Below, piece after piece: positions 23,942-35,441 of a stretch of 64,000 nt of DNA (position 1 is the first letter of the stretch; each line of letters begins with the position of its first letter). The notes under the pieces were generated by a model. That model saw only the letters and a program-made list of their open reading frames with translations. It was not told where the DNA came from and did not search any database. A program made the position numbers and the translations under genes. This DNA is from Castanea sativa (taxonomy: Eukaryota; Streptophyta; Magnoliopsida; Fagales; Fagaceae): positions 47,895,964 through 47,959,963 of the forward strand of contig NC_134015.1 of assembly GCF_040712315.1 (NCBI RefSeq), written 5' to 3'.

Positions 23942-24404
23942 ATTCTGGAGAGAATACTAAGAAAAATGTATTTCACAAAGCTTAAATGAATTACAACCAT
24001 CAAAACTGTTTATATAGTATAATTACATCAAGAACATTCTAGAAACTAAAACCGTTCTAACTGAAAATAACCTACTCCACATTATGCTCCGTGAATCAAG
24101 GAATAACAGCTGGAAGGCTTGAAGACAATTAGAGCTCTCTGAAGCAAACTCTGAAACCCTCAGTATAGAAACAAAGTACTGGAAGAAGACTCAAACAAGA
24201 CAAAGCATACCCAGCACACCAAAATGCTCCATTTCATTAAACTAATACCCAGCACACCCAAAACGATCCATTTCTTTAAGAACATAAATAGGCTAAGTTA
24301 TACGACATCGTTTCTAATAAAAAAGTAGCCTTTAACTAGCCGTTGGAGGCTTTGAGTCTTCTTCTTCTATTTCCACTGACTACTTTGGTTTACTCTCTTT
24401 AACA
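23810..24404 (-). repeat. Copia 3' LTR with long GA tract
   Basis: 595 bp. It includes an uninterrupted (GA)n of about 60 bases at 23875-23938. That tract accounts for most of the 52-bp length difference from the other LTR. The end of the pol frame runs into it. Confidence 0.93.
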
Positions 24405-27400
24405 TCCCCCCTCAAAACCATGGGGTCAAGAGACACCATGATTTTGGAACGAAGAAAACCAAACCGAGAAGTGGATAAGCTTTTGGTAAACACATTAGCA
24501 AGTTGATCACTCGTGGCTACATATTTGATTTGAAGATCTCTGCGCAAGACCTTTTCACAAACAAAATGATAATACACCTCGATATGTTTGATGCGAGCAT
24601 GAAAGACAAGATTGGATGCAATTGCAAGAGCAGAAACATTGTCACACCAGAGCTTAGGAGGAACAAGAAGATAAATACCAAGATCCTTTAAAACATGGCG
24701 AGGCCAATAGAGCTCAGCAGCAGTTGTGGATAATGCTCTATACTCAGATTTAGTGGAAGAACAAGAAACAGTATCTTGTTTCTTTGCACTCCATGTGATT
24801 GGGTTATAACCAAGGTAAACAATATAACCAGTAATTGAATGTCTATCAAAAGGATCCCCTGCCCAATTTGAATTAGAGAAGGCAGATAAAGAGAAAGGGC
24901 TAGGTTGAAGGAAAACCCCATAATTCAAAGTGCCCTTAACATATCTGAGGATTTGTTTGGTAGCAATCAAATGAGCATCAATAGGGTGAGACATAAATTG
25001 GCAAACTAGTTGGATTGAAAAACTAAGATCAGGTCTGGTAAAGGTCAAATAATGAAGAGACCCAACCAAGCTCCTAAATTCATGAGGGTTTGAAAGCAAA
25101 GAACCATTAGTGGGAGTTAACCTAGAATTAGGAGCAGAAGGGGTACGAGCAGGTTTGAAAGTGTGCATATTAGCTTTAAGGAGTAAATCTTGGGCATATT
25201 TAGTATGAGTCAAAAATAACCCTTTGAAAGACCTAGTAATTTGAAGGCCAAGGAAGTAATGAAGAGGACCCAAGTCTTTAAGTTCAAAGCCTGAACTGAG
25301 CTGTGCAATCAAGGAAGACAAGAATTGAGGATTGTTACCAGTCATAACAATGTCATTAACATAGACCAGTAGATAAACAACCAAAGAACCCTGTCTGAAA
25401 ATGAACAAGGAAGAATCTGAGAGTGAAGCCTGAAAGTCCAGATGCAACAATTCAGTAGAGAACCTCTCAAACCAAGCTCTAAGGGCTTGTTTGAGACCAT
25501 AGAGAGACTTAAGAAGCTTGCAGACATGATTAGGATGAGCTGGATCAACATACCCTGGCGGTTGAACCATGTACACTTCTTCTCTAAAAAAGCCATGTAG
25601 AAAAGCATTACTAACATCAAGTTGTCCGAGTGGCCAATTGAATTGCACAGCAAGTGAAAGGATAATTCTCACAGTAGGAGGCTTGATAATAGGATTGAAA
25701 GTTTCTTCAAAATCAATTCCAAATTGCTGATGAAACCCCTTAGCAACAAGTCTAGCTTTATACCTGTTGATAGAACCATCACTATTCCTTTTGAGTTTGA
25801 ACACCCACTTACAACCAACAACATTCTGAGAAGGAGATGGTGGAGCCATAACCCAAGTGCCCAGCCTTTTCAGAGTAGCAAATTCATCAGCCATGGCAGA
25901 AGACCATTGGGGGTACTAAGCTGCAATCTTGTAAGATGGAGGTTCAGTGATGGTGTAATCAGGCTTGAAGAGTGTAACCTTCTTATACTTAGCACACTGC
26001 ACAGCAACAGACTGAGCACACTTCACTGCAGCAGACTTAGCACGCTGCACTACATCAGACTTAGCACGCTGCAGGCAGTGCAGCAAGAGCCTTAGGCTTA
26101 TAAATGCCATCCTTTGATCTTGTGATCATAGGATGAGTATTGATAGTAACAGGAACCTTGTGAGGTATTGTGGAAATAGGAGGAATAGAACTAACAGGTG
26201 GTGATGTGACTATAGGATGGGAAGATGCATTTGAGGCAAGTTGAGGTGACAGTATAGGAGGTGAAGAGATAGGTGTGTGAGGCTGAGCAGATGGAGAAGC
26301 AGATATATCAAATAAAGACTGTATAGGCTGCTGTTGGACAGCTTGTGTGTCAGATGAGGGATATGATAAAGGAGTAGAGGATTGAGTATGGAATAGAGGT
26401 ATGGAAGTATGTGCTGGTGTAGAATGTGCATTAGGATTATGAGATGGACTAGTGTATAAAGGGTGTGATGAAAGAAACTCAGATTCATTAAACTAGACAT
26501 GTTTTGAGATATAGACCCGTGAAGTGAGAGGATCTTGATAGATATAGCCCTTTGAATAAGCAGGATAACCAAGAAAAATTGCAAGGAGAAGTATGTGGTA
26601 AGAGTTTATGGGAATTATAAGGTCTTAACAAGGGAAAACAGATGCACCCAAAGGTCTTAAGATGCGTGAGATTAGGTTTTGACTTGAACAAGACTTCCCA
26701 AGGAGTTGAATTGTTAAGAATGAGAGTGGGAAGTCTATTAATAAGGTGGACAGCTGTGAAGACAGCATAAGACCAATAAGATGGTGACAACTGAGAATGG
26801 GAGAGTAAAGTGGGGGCCCACTCCACTATGTGTTTATGCTTTCTCTCAACCACTCTCTCAACCACTCCATTCTGTTGAGGAGTGTGAGGGCATGAAAACT
26901 GATAAGTAATACCATGAGAAGCACAGAAAAATTTAAAAACATTTGAAGTAAATTCTCCACCATTATCAGTTCTCAAGATTTTAATCTTAGAATTAAGTTG
27001 ATTCTCTACAGATGCCTTAAAGAACTTAAAAATATCAAGAACATCTGATTTGAGTTTAAGCAGATAAAGCCATGTAAATTTAGAATAAGCATCAACAAAA
27101 AGGACATAATAGTGGAAATCATTAGAAGACTTAACAGGAGCTGGATCCTAAACATCAGAATGTACCAATTGAAGGGGCTTGGAAGCATGAAAATCAGAAA
27201 TAGGAGAAGGAAATTGATGCATTTTACCACTCAAGCAATGTTTACAATGAGAAAGACTATTATTACAATCTGAGATAGAAACATTATCAATAGAAGATAA
27301 AGCTACCTTCAATACTTTATCACTTGGATGACCTAACATATGATGCCAAAGCAACCATTTATTTGTTTTATTGACATGAAAACCAGAATAAACAGAAGGT

Positions 27401-27980
27401 AAAATAGGAACACCAGAAGGATGATTCTGACATGGAGATGACTCAAGCTTGAAGTGAGAGGATGACTTGATGAAATTCTGGGAGTAGATAGGATAAACTC
27501 CATTCTCACTCAAGCCCTTGTAAAGGAGTTTCCCCGTAGGAATATCTTGAATTTTGATGACATTAGCATCAAAGTAACAAGAACAGTTATTATGCAAGCA
27601 AAATTTATGAACTGAAAGTAAATTCATGGCAATTCTTGGTACATGGAGGACATTCTTAAGAACAAAATTGTGATATTTGGTGTGTAAGGTAGTATTACCT
27701 ATATGATTGATAGGCAAGGATTGGCCATTTCTAGCAGTAACTTGCTCAGGTCCCTTGTACTGAAATTGAATTGAGAGATTGTTGACATTTGCAGTGAGAT
27801 GATCTGAAGTGCCAGAATCAGCAAGCCATGGATCTTGATTGTTAGTGATGGCAGCATTAGAAGCACTAGCCATAACAGTAAGCTTTGTGGGAGGATGTTT
27901 GCCTAGATATGCAAAATTCATCCTATGATAGTAGTCCAAAGCTTGATGACCAGACTTGCCACAAATTTGACAAGACGGTC
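24380..27980 (-). pseudogene. Copia pol: protease, integrase, reverse transcriptase, RNase H
   Basis: Protease WLADSGTSDHLT near 27825; pre-integrase HMLGHPSDK and CKHCLSGK near 27330-27230; integrase core with RTDNGGEFTSNV near 26970 and HTPQQNGVVE near 26880. Reverse transcriptase starts at 25894 (KWVFKLKRNSDGSINRYKAR) and RNase H ends at 24380 (ANVFTKSL). Breaks are a TAG at 27148-27150 just after the pre-integrase, a degenerate frameshifted joint at 26490-25920, and the catalytic box reading YVND in place of YVDD (codon at 25355-25357). The last long frame, 504 residues, is otherwise intact. Confidence 0.9.
24405..24420 (-). other. Copia polypurine tract
   Basis: On the minus strand GGTTTTGAGGGGGGA comes directly before the TGTTAAAG start of the LTR, the usual place and composition. 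Confidence 0.8.
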
Positions 27981-28956
27981 ATTCATGCTTAAAACCTTGA
28001 GAGGTATTTTGAGAGAAAAACTGCTGGGAAGACAATTCTTGAGGAGAGAAATTGTGAGAGGCTTGAGGTGAAAATTACTGCTGATTTCCACCATGATTGA
28101 ATCTACCTCCACCTCTTCCTCTAGAATTGTTGTTTCTTCCTCTTCCCCTTCCCCTACCTAATCCATGATTCTGTGATTGATGTGATGAACTGCCACTTGT
28201 TTTTCCATTAGAAGCAAACATAGCGAGAGAGTTAGAGACTGAATCCAAGTGATCAATCATGGCTTGTTCCTCACTTTGCAACATAATAGCAAGTTGTTCA
28301 TAAGTGATTGGATCACTCCTAGTACGAATTGCAAAGTAGAAATGTGAAAATTCTCTAGGTAGTCCTCTAAACACAATACAAATCAATTCTTCATTGTCAA
28401 CTGACACTCCTACAACAAGAAGTTTGTCACGAGCAACTTTGATCTTCTATAGAAACAAATTCACAAACTCAAGGTATTGGCTCTTGAAGTGGAAGTGAAC
28501 CTCTATTCCAAAGTGTTCCATACTTCCCTTGAGCTAGTGATACCAACAAGTGAAAAGACTTGTGGAGTGAGGGTTGAGTTGATCAAAGAAATGAGTGCCT
28601 TATCCCTGATTTTCCAGGCTTGAAACTCAGGATTAGCAACAGAAGTTGCGTTTCCTGAAGCATCAAGAACAAAAGTTGATGGTTTTGAAGCCATACCATC
28701 AATGTGCTCAATTAAGGAATATGCATCTAGTATAGTGATTAACTTATGCTTCCATGGGATGTAATTGGTGTAGTCAAGCTTGATTGACATTAGATTTGAC
28801 ATGTTGGATAGTAACAGTAATGGTGATGGTGTTGAGAATGAAGAAGTAGAAGTTGAGGGAATGGAGGTAGTGTGAATTGGAGTAGCAGTTGTGTGCACAG
28901 ATTGTGTTGTGTCAGTTGGTGTTGTTGTAGCCATAGATTGTTGCTTTGATACCATG
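27930..28956 (-). pseudogene. Copia gag, frameshifted
   Basis: The N-terminal Ser/Thr-rich part and UBN2-type gag (LDYTNYIPWKHKLI, FQAWKIRDKALISLIN) run from about 28933 to 28503. They are followed by a frameshift and a stop near 28450. The frame resumes at 28407 (NEELICIVFRGLPREF) to a Gly/Arg-rich tail, another stop at 28076, and a zinc-knuckle CQICGKSGH near 27970 whose last Cys is replaced by Tyr. An ATG overlaps the LTR edge at 28956; the start is uncertain. Confidence 0.8.
28943..28954 (-). other. Copia primer binding site
   Basis: On the minus strand TGGTATCAAAGC touches the LTR. It matches TGGTATCAGAGC, the initiator-methionine tRNA site of plant copia elements, with one mismatch. 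Confidence 0.9.
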
Positions 28957-29012
28957 AAAGATTTTGAAGCTTGTGAGTGCGCAATGGCGGAAATAAGAAT
29001 AAACAATGAAAT

Positions 29013-29046
<34 letters not shown>

Positions 29047-29497
29047 ATACTAAGAAAAAAGTATTTCACAAAGCTTAAATGAATTACAACCATCAAAACT
29101 GTTTATATAGTATAATTACATCAAGAACATTATAGAGACTAAAACTGTTCTAACTGAAAATAACCTACTCCACATTATGCTCCGTGAATCAAGGAATAAC
29201 AGCTGGAAGGCTTGAAGACAGTTAGAGCTCTCTGAAGCAAACTCTGAAACCCTCAATATAGAAATAGAGTATTGGAAGAAGACTCAAACAAGACGAAGCA
29301 TACCCAGCACACCAAAACGCTCCGTTTCATTAAACTAATACCCAGCACACCCAAAATGATCTGTTTCATTAAGAACATAAATAGGCTAAGTTATACGGCA
29401 TCGTTTCTAATAAGAAACTAGCCGTTAACTAGCCGTTGGAGGCTTTGAGTCTCCTTCTTCTATTTCCATTGAGTGCTTTGGTTTACTGTCTTTAACA
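28955..29497 (-). repeat. Copia 5' LTR
   Basis: 543 bp, near identical to the other LTR except for a much shorter GA tract (about 29019-29045) and scattered substitutions. Confidence 0.93.
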
Positions 29498-29998
29498 AGA
29501 ACCAGTGATCATTGGAATCTGCCATGCATGAAAAATACAATTGTCATTAACCAAATGAACATATGGAACACAGAATCAACTTATATTATTGGGGAAAAAG
29601 AATAAGAATTTAAGATACATTAATCGCTGCTAAACATATCATCTTACATTGACTCTATCTTATATTAACCACAAAATCTTTCTCCCATGAAATCAAAATT
29701 GACTCAAGTGTACGTTCTTCAACTCTTGCTTATGCCATCCTTGCAAGCCCTGCATATCTTTCTGATGTGAATGGGAATGCGTTGTATCCATATTTTTCAA
29801 TGACGCTTACAACATTAGAATTAAGTAGTTTCCCATCTTGACCAAAAACCATTAGAACAGTTTCACATGGAATGTTGTTTTAACCTTTACTTGATCTTTT
29901 CAGGGTCAGATTAACCCGTTATAGCCCCCTCTTTTTTACATGCCAAAAAATATGAAGAATTTAAAATTTTTATAAAAAATTCAATAATAACTATGAAG

Positions 29999-30095
29999 CA
30001 CGGGTGCGGGCGCGGGTGCGGGTGCGGGTGCGGGTGCGGGTGCGGGACTCGGCAATTTTTAAAAAAGGTGGGTGCGGGTGCGGCGGGACTCGGCG
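29999..30095. repeat. GTGCGG hexamer array at the left hAT end
   Basis: Seven or so tandem GTGCGG/GCGGGT units at 30003-30047 end in GACTCGGC. A second short set follows at 30068-30095 ending in the same GACTCGGC. These are typical subterminal transposase-binding repeats. The right end has only diverged versions (about 33240-33325). Confidence 0.75.
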
Positions 30096-30336
30096 ATTAA
30101 AAAATTATTAAAAATATTTTTATTTATATTTTTAATATATTACTAAGCATACGTTTTTACATTATATAAACATATACCAAATTTAAGAACAATAGTAGAT
30201 AATAACTAGAACATGATGTTCATAACTTAAATACAATCCACAAGATTGAAACTAAAACATTCCATGATGTTCAGAAATTAGAATACAACTCATAAGTTTG
30301 AAACTAAAACTAAATAAAAGACAATCAACAAGACAA

Positions 30337-32693
30337 TCAAACACCAACATCTTCATCATCAAGATCAATAGATTCACTTCGAACTTCACTTCGAACTTCA
30401 CTTTCACTAGTAGTAGCACTAGTGCTAGCATTCCCAATAACTATGGCCTCCAACTCTGGCTCATCAAGAGTAAGGGTTGCACTCTCAAGAATTCCAGCTC
30501 CTCCATGTATGTCCCTCTCATTCCAAGAGTCTCCTCCAATATCCCACATCTTTGTTGTTGTATATATGTACTCCTCATTGCACCTTGACAAGAGTCGAAG
30601 ATTAGAATGCACATATACCAAATCATCAGCACGTGCAGGAGCCATTTTGTTTCTTTTTAAGGAATGAATGAATTTGTATGTGCTCCAATTCCTCTCAGCA
30701 CATGAGGATGAACAAGGTTGTCCAAGAAGTTTAAGGGCAAGGGTTTGAAGAGTTGGAAATACGATGCCATGGTATTGCCACCAAACCAAAGGTTGTAAGA
30801 CCCACATATCTGTCAAGGCAACTGGTGAAGGAAACCTCCCTCCTGAAAATGCTGCAAAATTAAACTTCACCACACTTAATTCATTCCAATCTTCAAAGTA
30901 TCGATCTAAACACTTGCTCCTTTCCATAGAAATTTCATAATCTCGATGTGGAGCGATGCGTTTTGGATTCTCCGAAAGCCATTCAATGGAGTAATACCTA
31001 GAGTTAAAGATTAAAAAACAAATATAAATGAAAGGTGTGTTTTACTAGAAGGGGGACTAAAGAAAATAGAAAATAAATGTACTTACTTAGGATTTAAGGA
31101 ATGAGCCAAGCAATGTAGTGGTGTACAGTTTTTAGTCCATCGATCAATGAGTATATCATACACCACACTCCAAAATGAGCTATGCTGATCATCTTCCAAG
31201 CCTTCGCGCCGATATATTACTGCTTTCACCTTCTCTATCATTGAATCCCACATCTCATACATAAGATGAAGACAAGGCTTATCTGTGTCGACTATTCGTA
31301 GCATATCATAAATAGGTGTTGTGAATTTAAGGATATAATCAATATTATCCCACCAAAGATCACTTAGAATAAGATCTTTCACTTTTTGAGCTTTTCCAAC
31401 ATCATCCTCCCTATAAGAAGCCCATTGGTCACTAATAGCCATGGCTTGAAGGCATCTTTTTATCAACTTCAACCTTTTTAGCATTACAACAACCGAAGCA
31501 AATCTAGTATCAGTAACTTGGAGCAGTTTTAATGGACAAAATTCATTAAACATTGCCAACCTCATTGAATGGTTCATGATAAAAACACGTATGAAGGATG
31601 CATCATCACCAATATGTGTAATCCAACTACATTCCTCATATGTAACTTCATTTTTTTCAGTGTTTTTTACTGCACAAATATTCTTCAAAGCTAGATTGAG
31701 AGTGTGGACAACACAGGGTGTCCAAAATATTTTAGGATACTCACCTTCAATAAGAGATCCAGCAGACTTCATCACACTAGCATTATTAGTGATGACTTGG
31801 ACAACTTTTTCATGTCCAATCTCTTTTATAGCATCCTTCAACACTCCAGCAATATAATGTTTGTCTTTAAACTCACCTGACCCATCAATTACCTTTATAA
31901 ACAATGGACTCCCATCTGATACAGCCATAATATTAATAAGAGGCCTCCTTTGTAGATCAGACCATTCATCAGAAACTATATTTATACCATTTTCAAGCCA
32001 AAAGTCCTTAATTGGTTTCAAAAGTCCTTCAACATGAGCTCTATCTTTTTGCGAAAGTATTGTTCTTAAAGCATTGTATCCAGGAGGAACATAACCCGGA
32101 ATGCTATGGGTAGCAGCATATGCATAGGAATTACGATAATATGGGTTCCTTGCAAAGTTAAACGGAAGCCCACCGGTGTAAAACATCCTAGCAATTCTAC
32201 TATCCAATTCATGTCTAGCATTATTCTGGTATGCTTTCTCCAAAGTAATATTCACAACCACCTTCCTCCTCTTACCATCAATCGGATTTGTACTATCACT
32301 CCTTTCATGTCTCCGAAATGGGGAAATAGGTATAGGCCCACGGCCTAGGGGAGGTGGGGGTAAGGGAATTTGACTTCTCCATTCTCTCTCTAACTTATCA
32401 TTCTCAACTTGATCATGCATTTGCTACATTTCCAGCCTATGACTCGGTGTCACCTTAGGGCACTGTTTAATTCCTTTATTAGGAATTTTTAATAAATGAG
32501 CCTTAACCCTAGAATAAGATCCCATATAAACTACACCACAATAATTGCACTTAAAGTATGTGTTTCCCCCTGATTTAACAGATGCACCAGCTGGTTTTTC
32601 TACTTTAGTCACATACTGCTAAAGAGAAGATTCATCATTTGGCACTGCTTGATTAGACGAAGGTGAAGTTTCTATGCTAGTAACTTCGTCCAT
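30337..32693 (-). pseudogene. hAT transposase with two TAG stops, otherwise intact
   Basis: The ATG at 32693 gives MDEVTSIETS. The first TAG is at 32619-32621. A BED-type zinc finger follows (FKCNYCGVVY, then SRVKAHLLKI). The second TAG is at 32424-32426. The frame then stays open for 445 codons with the DUF659 region (VIDGSGEFKDKHYIAGVL, TPCVVHTLNLALKNI). An intron with donor GTAAGT at 31086 and acceptor at 30998 joins it to the last exon. That exon has the dimerisation region (LALKLLGQPCSSSCAERNWS, then LVYVHSNLRLL) and an acidic tail ending at 30337. Only two nonsense changes separate this from a full transposase of roughly 730 residues. Confidence 0.85.
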
Positions 32694-32721
32694 TGCAAAT
32701 TCAATAAATTCAATTTAACCT

Positions 32722-32900
32722 ACAAATAATAATTATTAACTAAATAAATTAATAATAAATCAAACCAAGTTCACAAATCACAGAATCACAAATAATAAGT
32801 TAATAACTATTTACTAAATAAATTAATAATAAATCAAACCAAGTTCACAGATTCACAAATAATAACTATTAACTAAATAAAACTAAGATTGAAAAGAAAC
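32722..32900. repeat. Tandem duplication in the hAT leader, about 75-80 bp
   Basis: ACTAAATAAATTAATAATAA followed by ATCAAACCAAGTTCACA occurs twice (from about 32738 and 32813), then decays into shorter repeats of ACTAAGATTGAAA. Confidence 0.7.
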
Positions 32901-33344
32901 TAAGATTCACAAATCAAAAATTAAACTAAGATTGAAAGCTTTATTAATATCAATACCTGAGTTGAGAATGCATGAGAGAGAGTTGAGAATGCGTGAGAGA
33001 GATGCAGAGCAGAGTACACCGCAAAGAATCCGTGTTAACATTTGGATTTTCTGCACTGCCACAGGGGAGACGGAGAGCAAAGACAGAGATTGAAGGCAAA
33101 GAGTGAAGGGCTGAAGCCTGAAGGCAAAGAGTGAAGGCAGAGATGGAGAGCAGAGCACACCGCAGAGAGGTAGAGAGCACAGAGACCACAGAGAGGCAGA
33201 GAGCACGGCGTGACACGTGGCAGACGCAGTCAGACGCTGCACTGACGTGCGAGCAGCGGCGTCCCTCGCGCATCGCCGCATCCCACCACGTCGGACGCGA
33301 GTGCGGCACCTCTAGTGCCGTGTCCGTGCATCCCAGATAATAAG

Positions 33345-34244
33345 TGGGAGTAGGAGAATTTAAACTCTTAATTACTATGATGGAAACACCATAAAATGTT
33401 AGTTAAGTTTTATAAGACTCTTGGTAAATAAAAAAGAAACTTGATAATATTATTTTTGTCTTCCTTCCAATATAAATAATGAAAGAAATTAACAAAATAA
33501 TCTTAAATAAAAATTATATAATGCATAATTGTTAAGTTTATACAATCCAAAAGCCCAATAATTAAGTTTTCAAGCTCGGTCTTGTGAAGAAAGAACCAAT
33601 GAGTGCCTGTTAGAAGAAAAAAAAAAATACTTTAGAAAAGAAAGGAGAAAAATGTGGCGGGGGGTGAAATACCCCTTTTTAAAAATGATCAACCTGTGTG
33701 ACCCCATGTATTGAGCAACGTTTCAATGGGTTGACTATTTTTTATAACTGGTCCAAAAATTCCCATCTATACCAATATTTTTACTTCGACTTTGGATGTG
33801 TTATTAGGTCTGGGCCTAATTTTCTCAAGTCCAATATATAATTTATTGTGAACTTTACCTCATGCATATTACATGTTCAGATAAAAAATCATAGCAAAAA
33901 AATAAATTATTTAGATTGAAACTATATTTTATTAATCACTTTAGATTTTTTTTTTTTTTGGTAAATTTAATAATTACAACAATGGATAGAGAAATTGAAA
34001 CCTCTTCCTTGTAGAAGAGAGTTGACAATATCATTAAAAAATAAAAAATAAAATCTTGCAATACAATCCAAAGCTACTATTATAAAATGAAGGCCCGCTA
34101 TATCTATCTAAAATAGTACTACTTTCAGCAGTAGGATGTTGCTATAGTCATAGGTAGAAGACATCATTTTTTTGAAAAAAAAAAAAAAAAAAAGAAAGAA
34201 AGAAGAAGAAGAAGCAACATTACTACAAAAGTGCCTCTTTCTCT
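33345..34244. other. Intergenic stretch downstream of the glucanase gene
   Basis: AT-rich with A and T runs (33950-33960, 34172-34193). The GH17 3' untranslated region must lie at the right end. Nothing else was recognised. Confidence 0.5.
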
Positions 34245-35441
34245 TTAGTTAAAATCGATGTCATAAGCCTTAACCCCGTCAAGCCCAAAAATCCCAAAAT
34301 GCTTCTCGTACTCTTCTCCACCCTTCTTATTCTCATCAAACAAATCAAACAGGTAAGCTTCCACTCCTGTCTCCGGCCTCCGTGGCGTTCCCGCATCGTC
34401 TGCCGCCCGCCTCACCACGTTCCCGTTGTACAACGATGCATTTTCCTCACTCGCCGCCTCGCCAGCCTTCGTTGGCCACCCCGTCTCTGTCACCACCACT
34501 GGCACTCCCTCGAACCCCACCTTCTCCATTGCAGACACAAACGCATCCACACTCGCGTCAAAAAGATTACTATACGATAATGCACCGTCTCTAACTGTAT
34601 TATTCTTAGACTTGAACAACGCGTAATCCAAAGAAACATGGTTCTTATTGTTTACGTAACTGAAGTAGGGATACACGTTTACCATGAAAGGTGAACGGCT
34701 ATCGTATAGATATTGTACGAGAGGGATGATAGCAGATTCAATGTACGGGTCAAAGGTTGCTGCAGATGGAGGGTATGAATTTGTTACGACTGAGGCTGCT
34801 TGTGGCGATGAGAGCTTGATGGAATTGGTGAGGTTAAGGGTTTTGAGAGCTTGGTAGAGGTTGAGAATGGCGGTGACGACGTAGGGGGTGTAGAACGGGT
34901 CTTTGAGGAAGACCTCGTTGCCTACAGCAATGTAGCGGACTTGGTTAGCGGGGATGTGGGCGAAGACATTGGATTGGAGCCAGCTGAGGGCTGTGGCCTC
35001 GTTGGCATTGGCCAGGAAGGGGAGGAGTTCGTTAGGCACGCCAATCGTAAGGTTGATTCCGGTACCAGAGAAGGATTTGAGGGTCGTGGGGTCAATGTCG
35101 AAGAGGCGGACGTATTTGATGCCATTGGATTTGATGAGGTTGACGATGGAGGAGGGTTGTGGTAAATTGTTGGCAACGCGACCATAACATATTCCAACGG
35201 GTGCTGCACCTGCATGCCCAAAAAAATATGAAATGTCACAATTCTATTCTTAAATAGAGAATAATGCGTTATACATATGTGTGCACGCACGCGCGCACAT
35301 GTTACATTTGAGTAAATGTAATAAAATGGAAGGTAATAAAATGGAAAGGTTTGAGAAACCTGTTGAAGATGGGAAAATGATTAATAGGAGATGGATTGAG
35401 ATGAGGGAGAGAGAGAAGTGCTGAATATTAATTGTTGACAT
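34245..35441 (-). CDS. Glucan endo-1,3-beta-glucosidase, GH17 family
   Basis: Two exons, 35360-35441 and 34245-35209, joined across a 149-bp GT-AG intron, give 348 residues. Exon one encodes a signal peptide (MSTINIQHFSLSLISIHLLL then IIFPSST). Mature protein begins GAAPVGICYGRVANNLPQPS, the standard GH17 start. The proton donor is the Glu in AVGNEVF (about residue 121) and the nucleophile the Glu in VVTETGWPTKAG (about residue 264); both are present. It ends soon after HFGIFGLDGVKAYDI, so there is no X8/CBM43 module or GPI signal. It should cleave beta-1,3-glucan (callose) outside the cell, in defence or wall remodelling. A TATA-like ATATAAATC lies about 85 bp upstream of the ATG. No lesion seen. 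Confidence 0.93.

Larger units (their letters stand above)
23810..29497 (-). mobile_element. Complete but dead Ty1/copia retrotransposon
   Basis: LTRs at 23810-24404 and 28955-29497 have TG and CA ends. A perfect 5-bp target duplication AGAAC lies at 23805-23809 and 29498-29502. The coding strand is minus: gag next to the right LTR, then protease, integrase, reverse transcriptase and RNase H, the order that defines copia elements. The primer binding site and purine tract are both present. Perfect target duplication and close LTRs suggest a fairly recent insertion, yet pol carries stops and a changed catalytic residue. Confidence 0.95.
23783..29542. repeat. Perfect 24-bp inverted repeat around the copia insertion
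   Basis: The 24 bases at 23783-23806 are the exact reverse complement of 29519-29542 (the shared core includes TTTTTCATGCATGGCAG). Without the copia element and one target duplication they form a hairpin with a 19-base loop. The copia target AGAAC overlaps the inner edge of the left arm. The right arm is the normal intron sequence of the nucleoredoxin gene (compare about 22505-22530); the left arm is a novel inverted copy. Confidence 0.85.
21889..29880 (-). pseudogene. NRX1-like: Nucleoredoxin-like pseudogene B, split by a copia element
   Basis: From 5' to 3' on the minus strand: part of module 2 (29877-29640, damaged), the copia insertion, then module 3 with a DC1 tail (about 23775-23345). 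A linker (23338-23276), another module 2 (23194-22695), and a last module 3 with DC1 tail (22505-21889) follow. This is the same order, including the odd mid-gene DC1-to-linker junction, as in copy A, so the fused five-module form is older than the duplication. The last module has no WCxxC; LLFFSHNTPGDLG stands in its place. Lesions are a frameshift in the final DC1 (near 21990), a destroyed splice donor near 22694 (AAG then GAAAG), and deletions. No first exon was found. Confidence 0.75.
29992..33336 (-). mobile_element. Nearly full-length hAT element
   Basis: The left end reads TATGAAGCACGGGTGCGGG and the right end, reversed, CTGGGATGCACGGACACGG. These are imperfect inverted ends sharing GCACGG. 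Flanks are ATAATAAC (29984-29991) and ATAATAAG (33337-33344), a probable 8-bp target duplication with one mismatch. The interior holds one transposase gene and GA-rich leader DNA. Ends could shift by one base. Confidence 0.75.

Noticed and set aside
30000..30050. Telomere-like or regulatory G-rich repeat
   Set aside because: The GTGCGG units sit just inside a hAT terminus and fit transposase-binding repeats.
32424..32621. Stop-codon readthrough in the hAT transposase
   Set aside because: Both are TAG before Gln, but no known readthrough context was identified; simple nonsense mutation is more likely.
34299..34626. Plus-strand genes over the GH17 exon
   Set aside because: These frames are antisense shadows of a complete, conserved glucanase.
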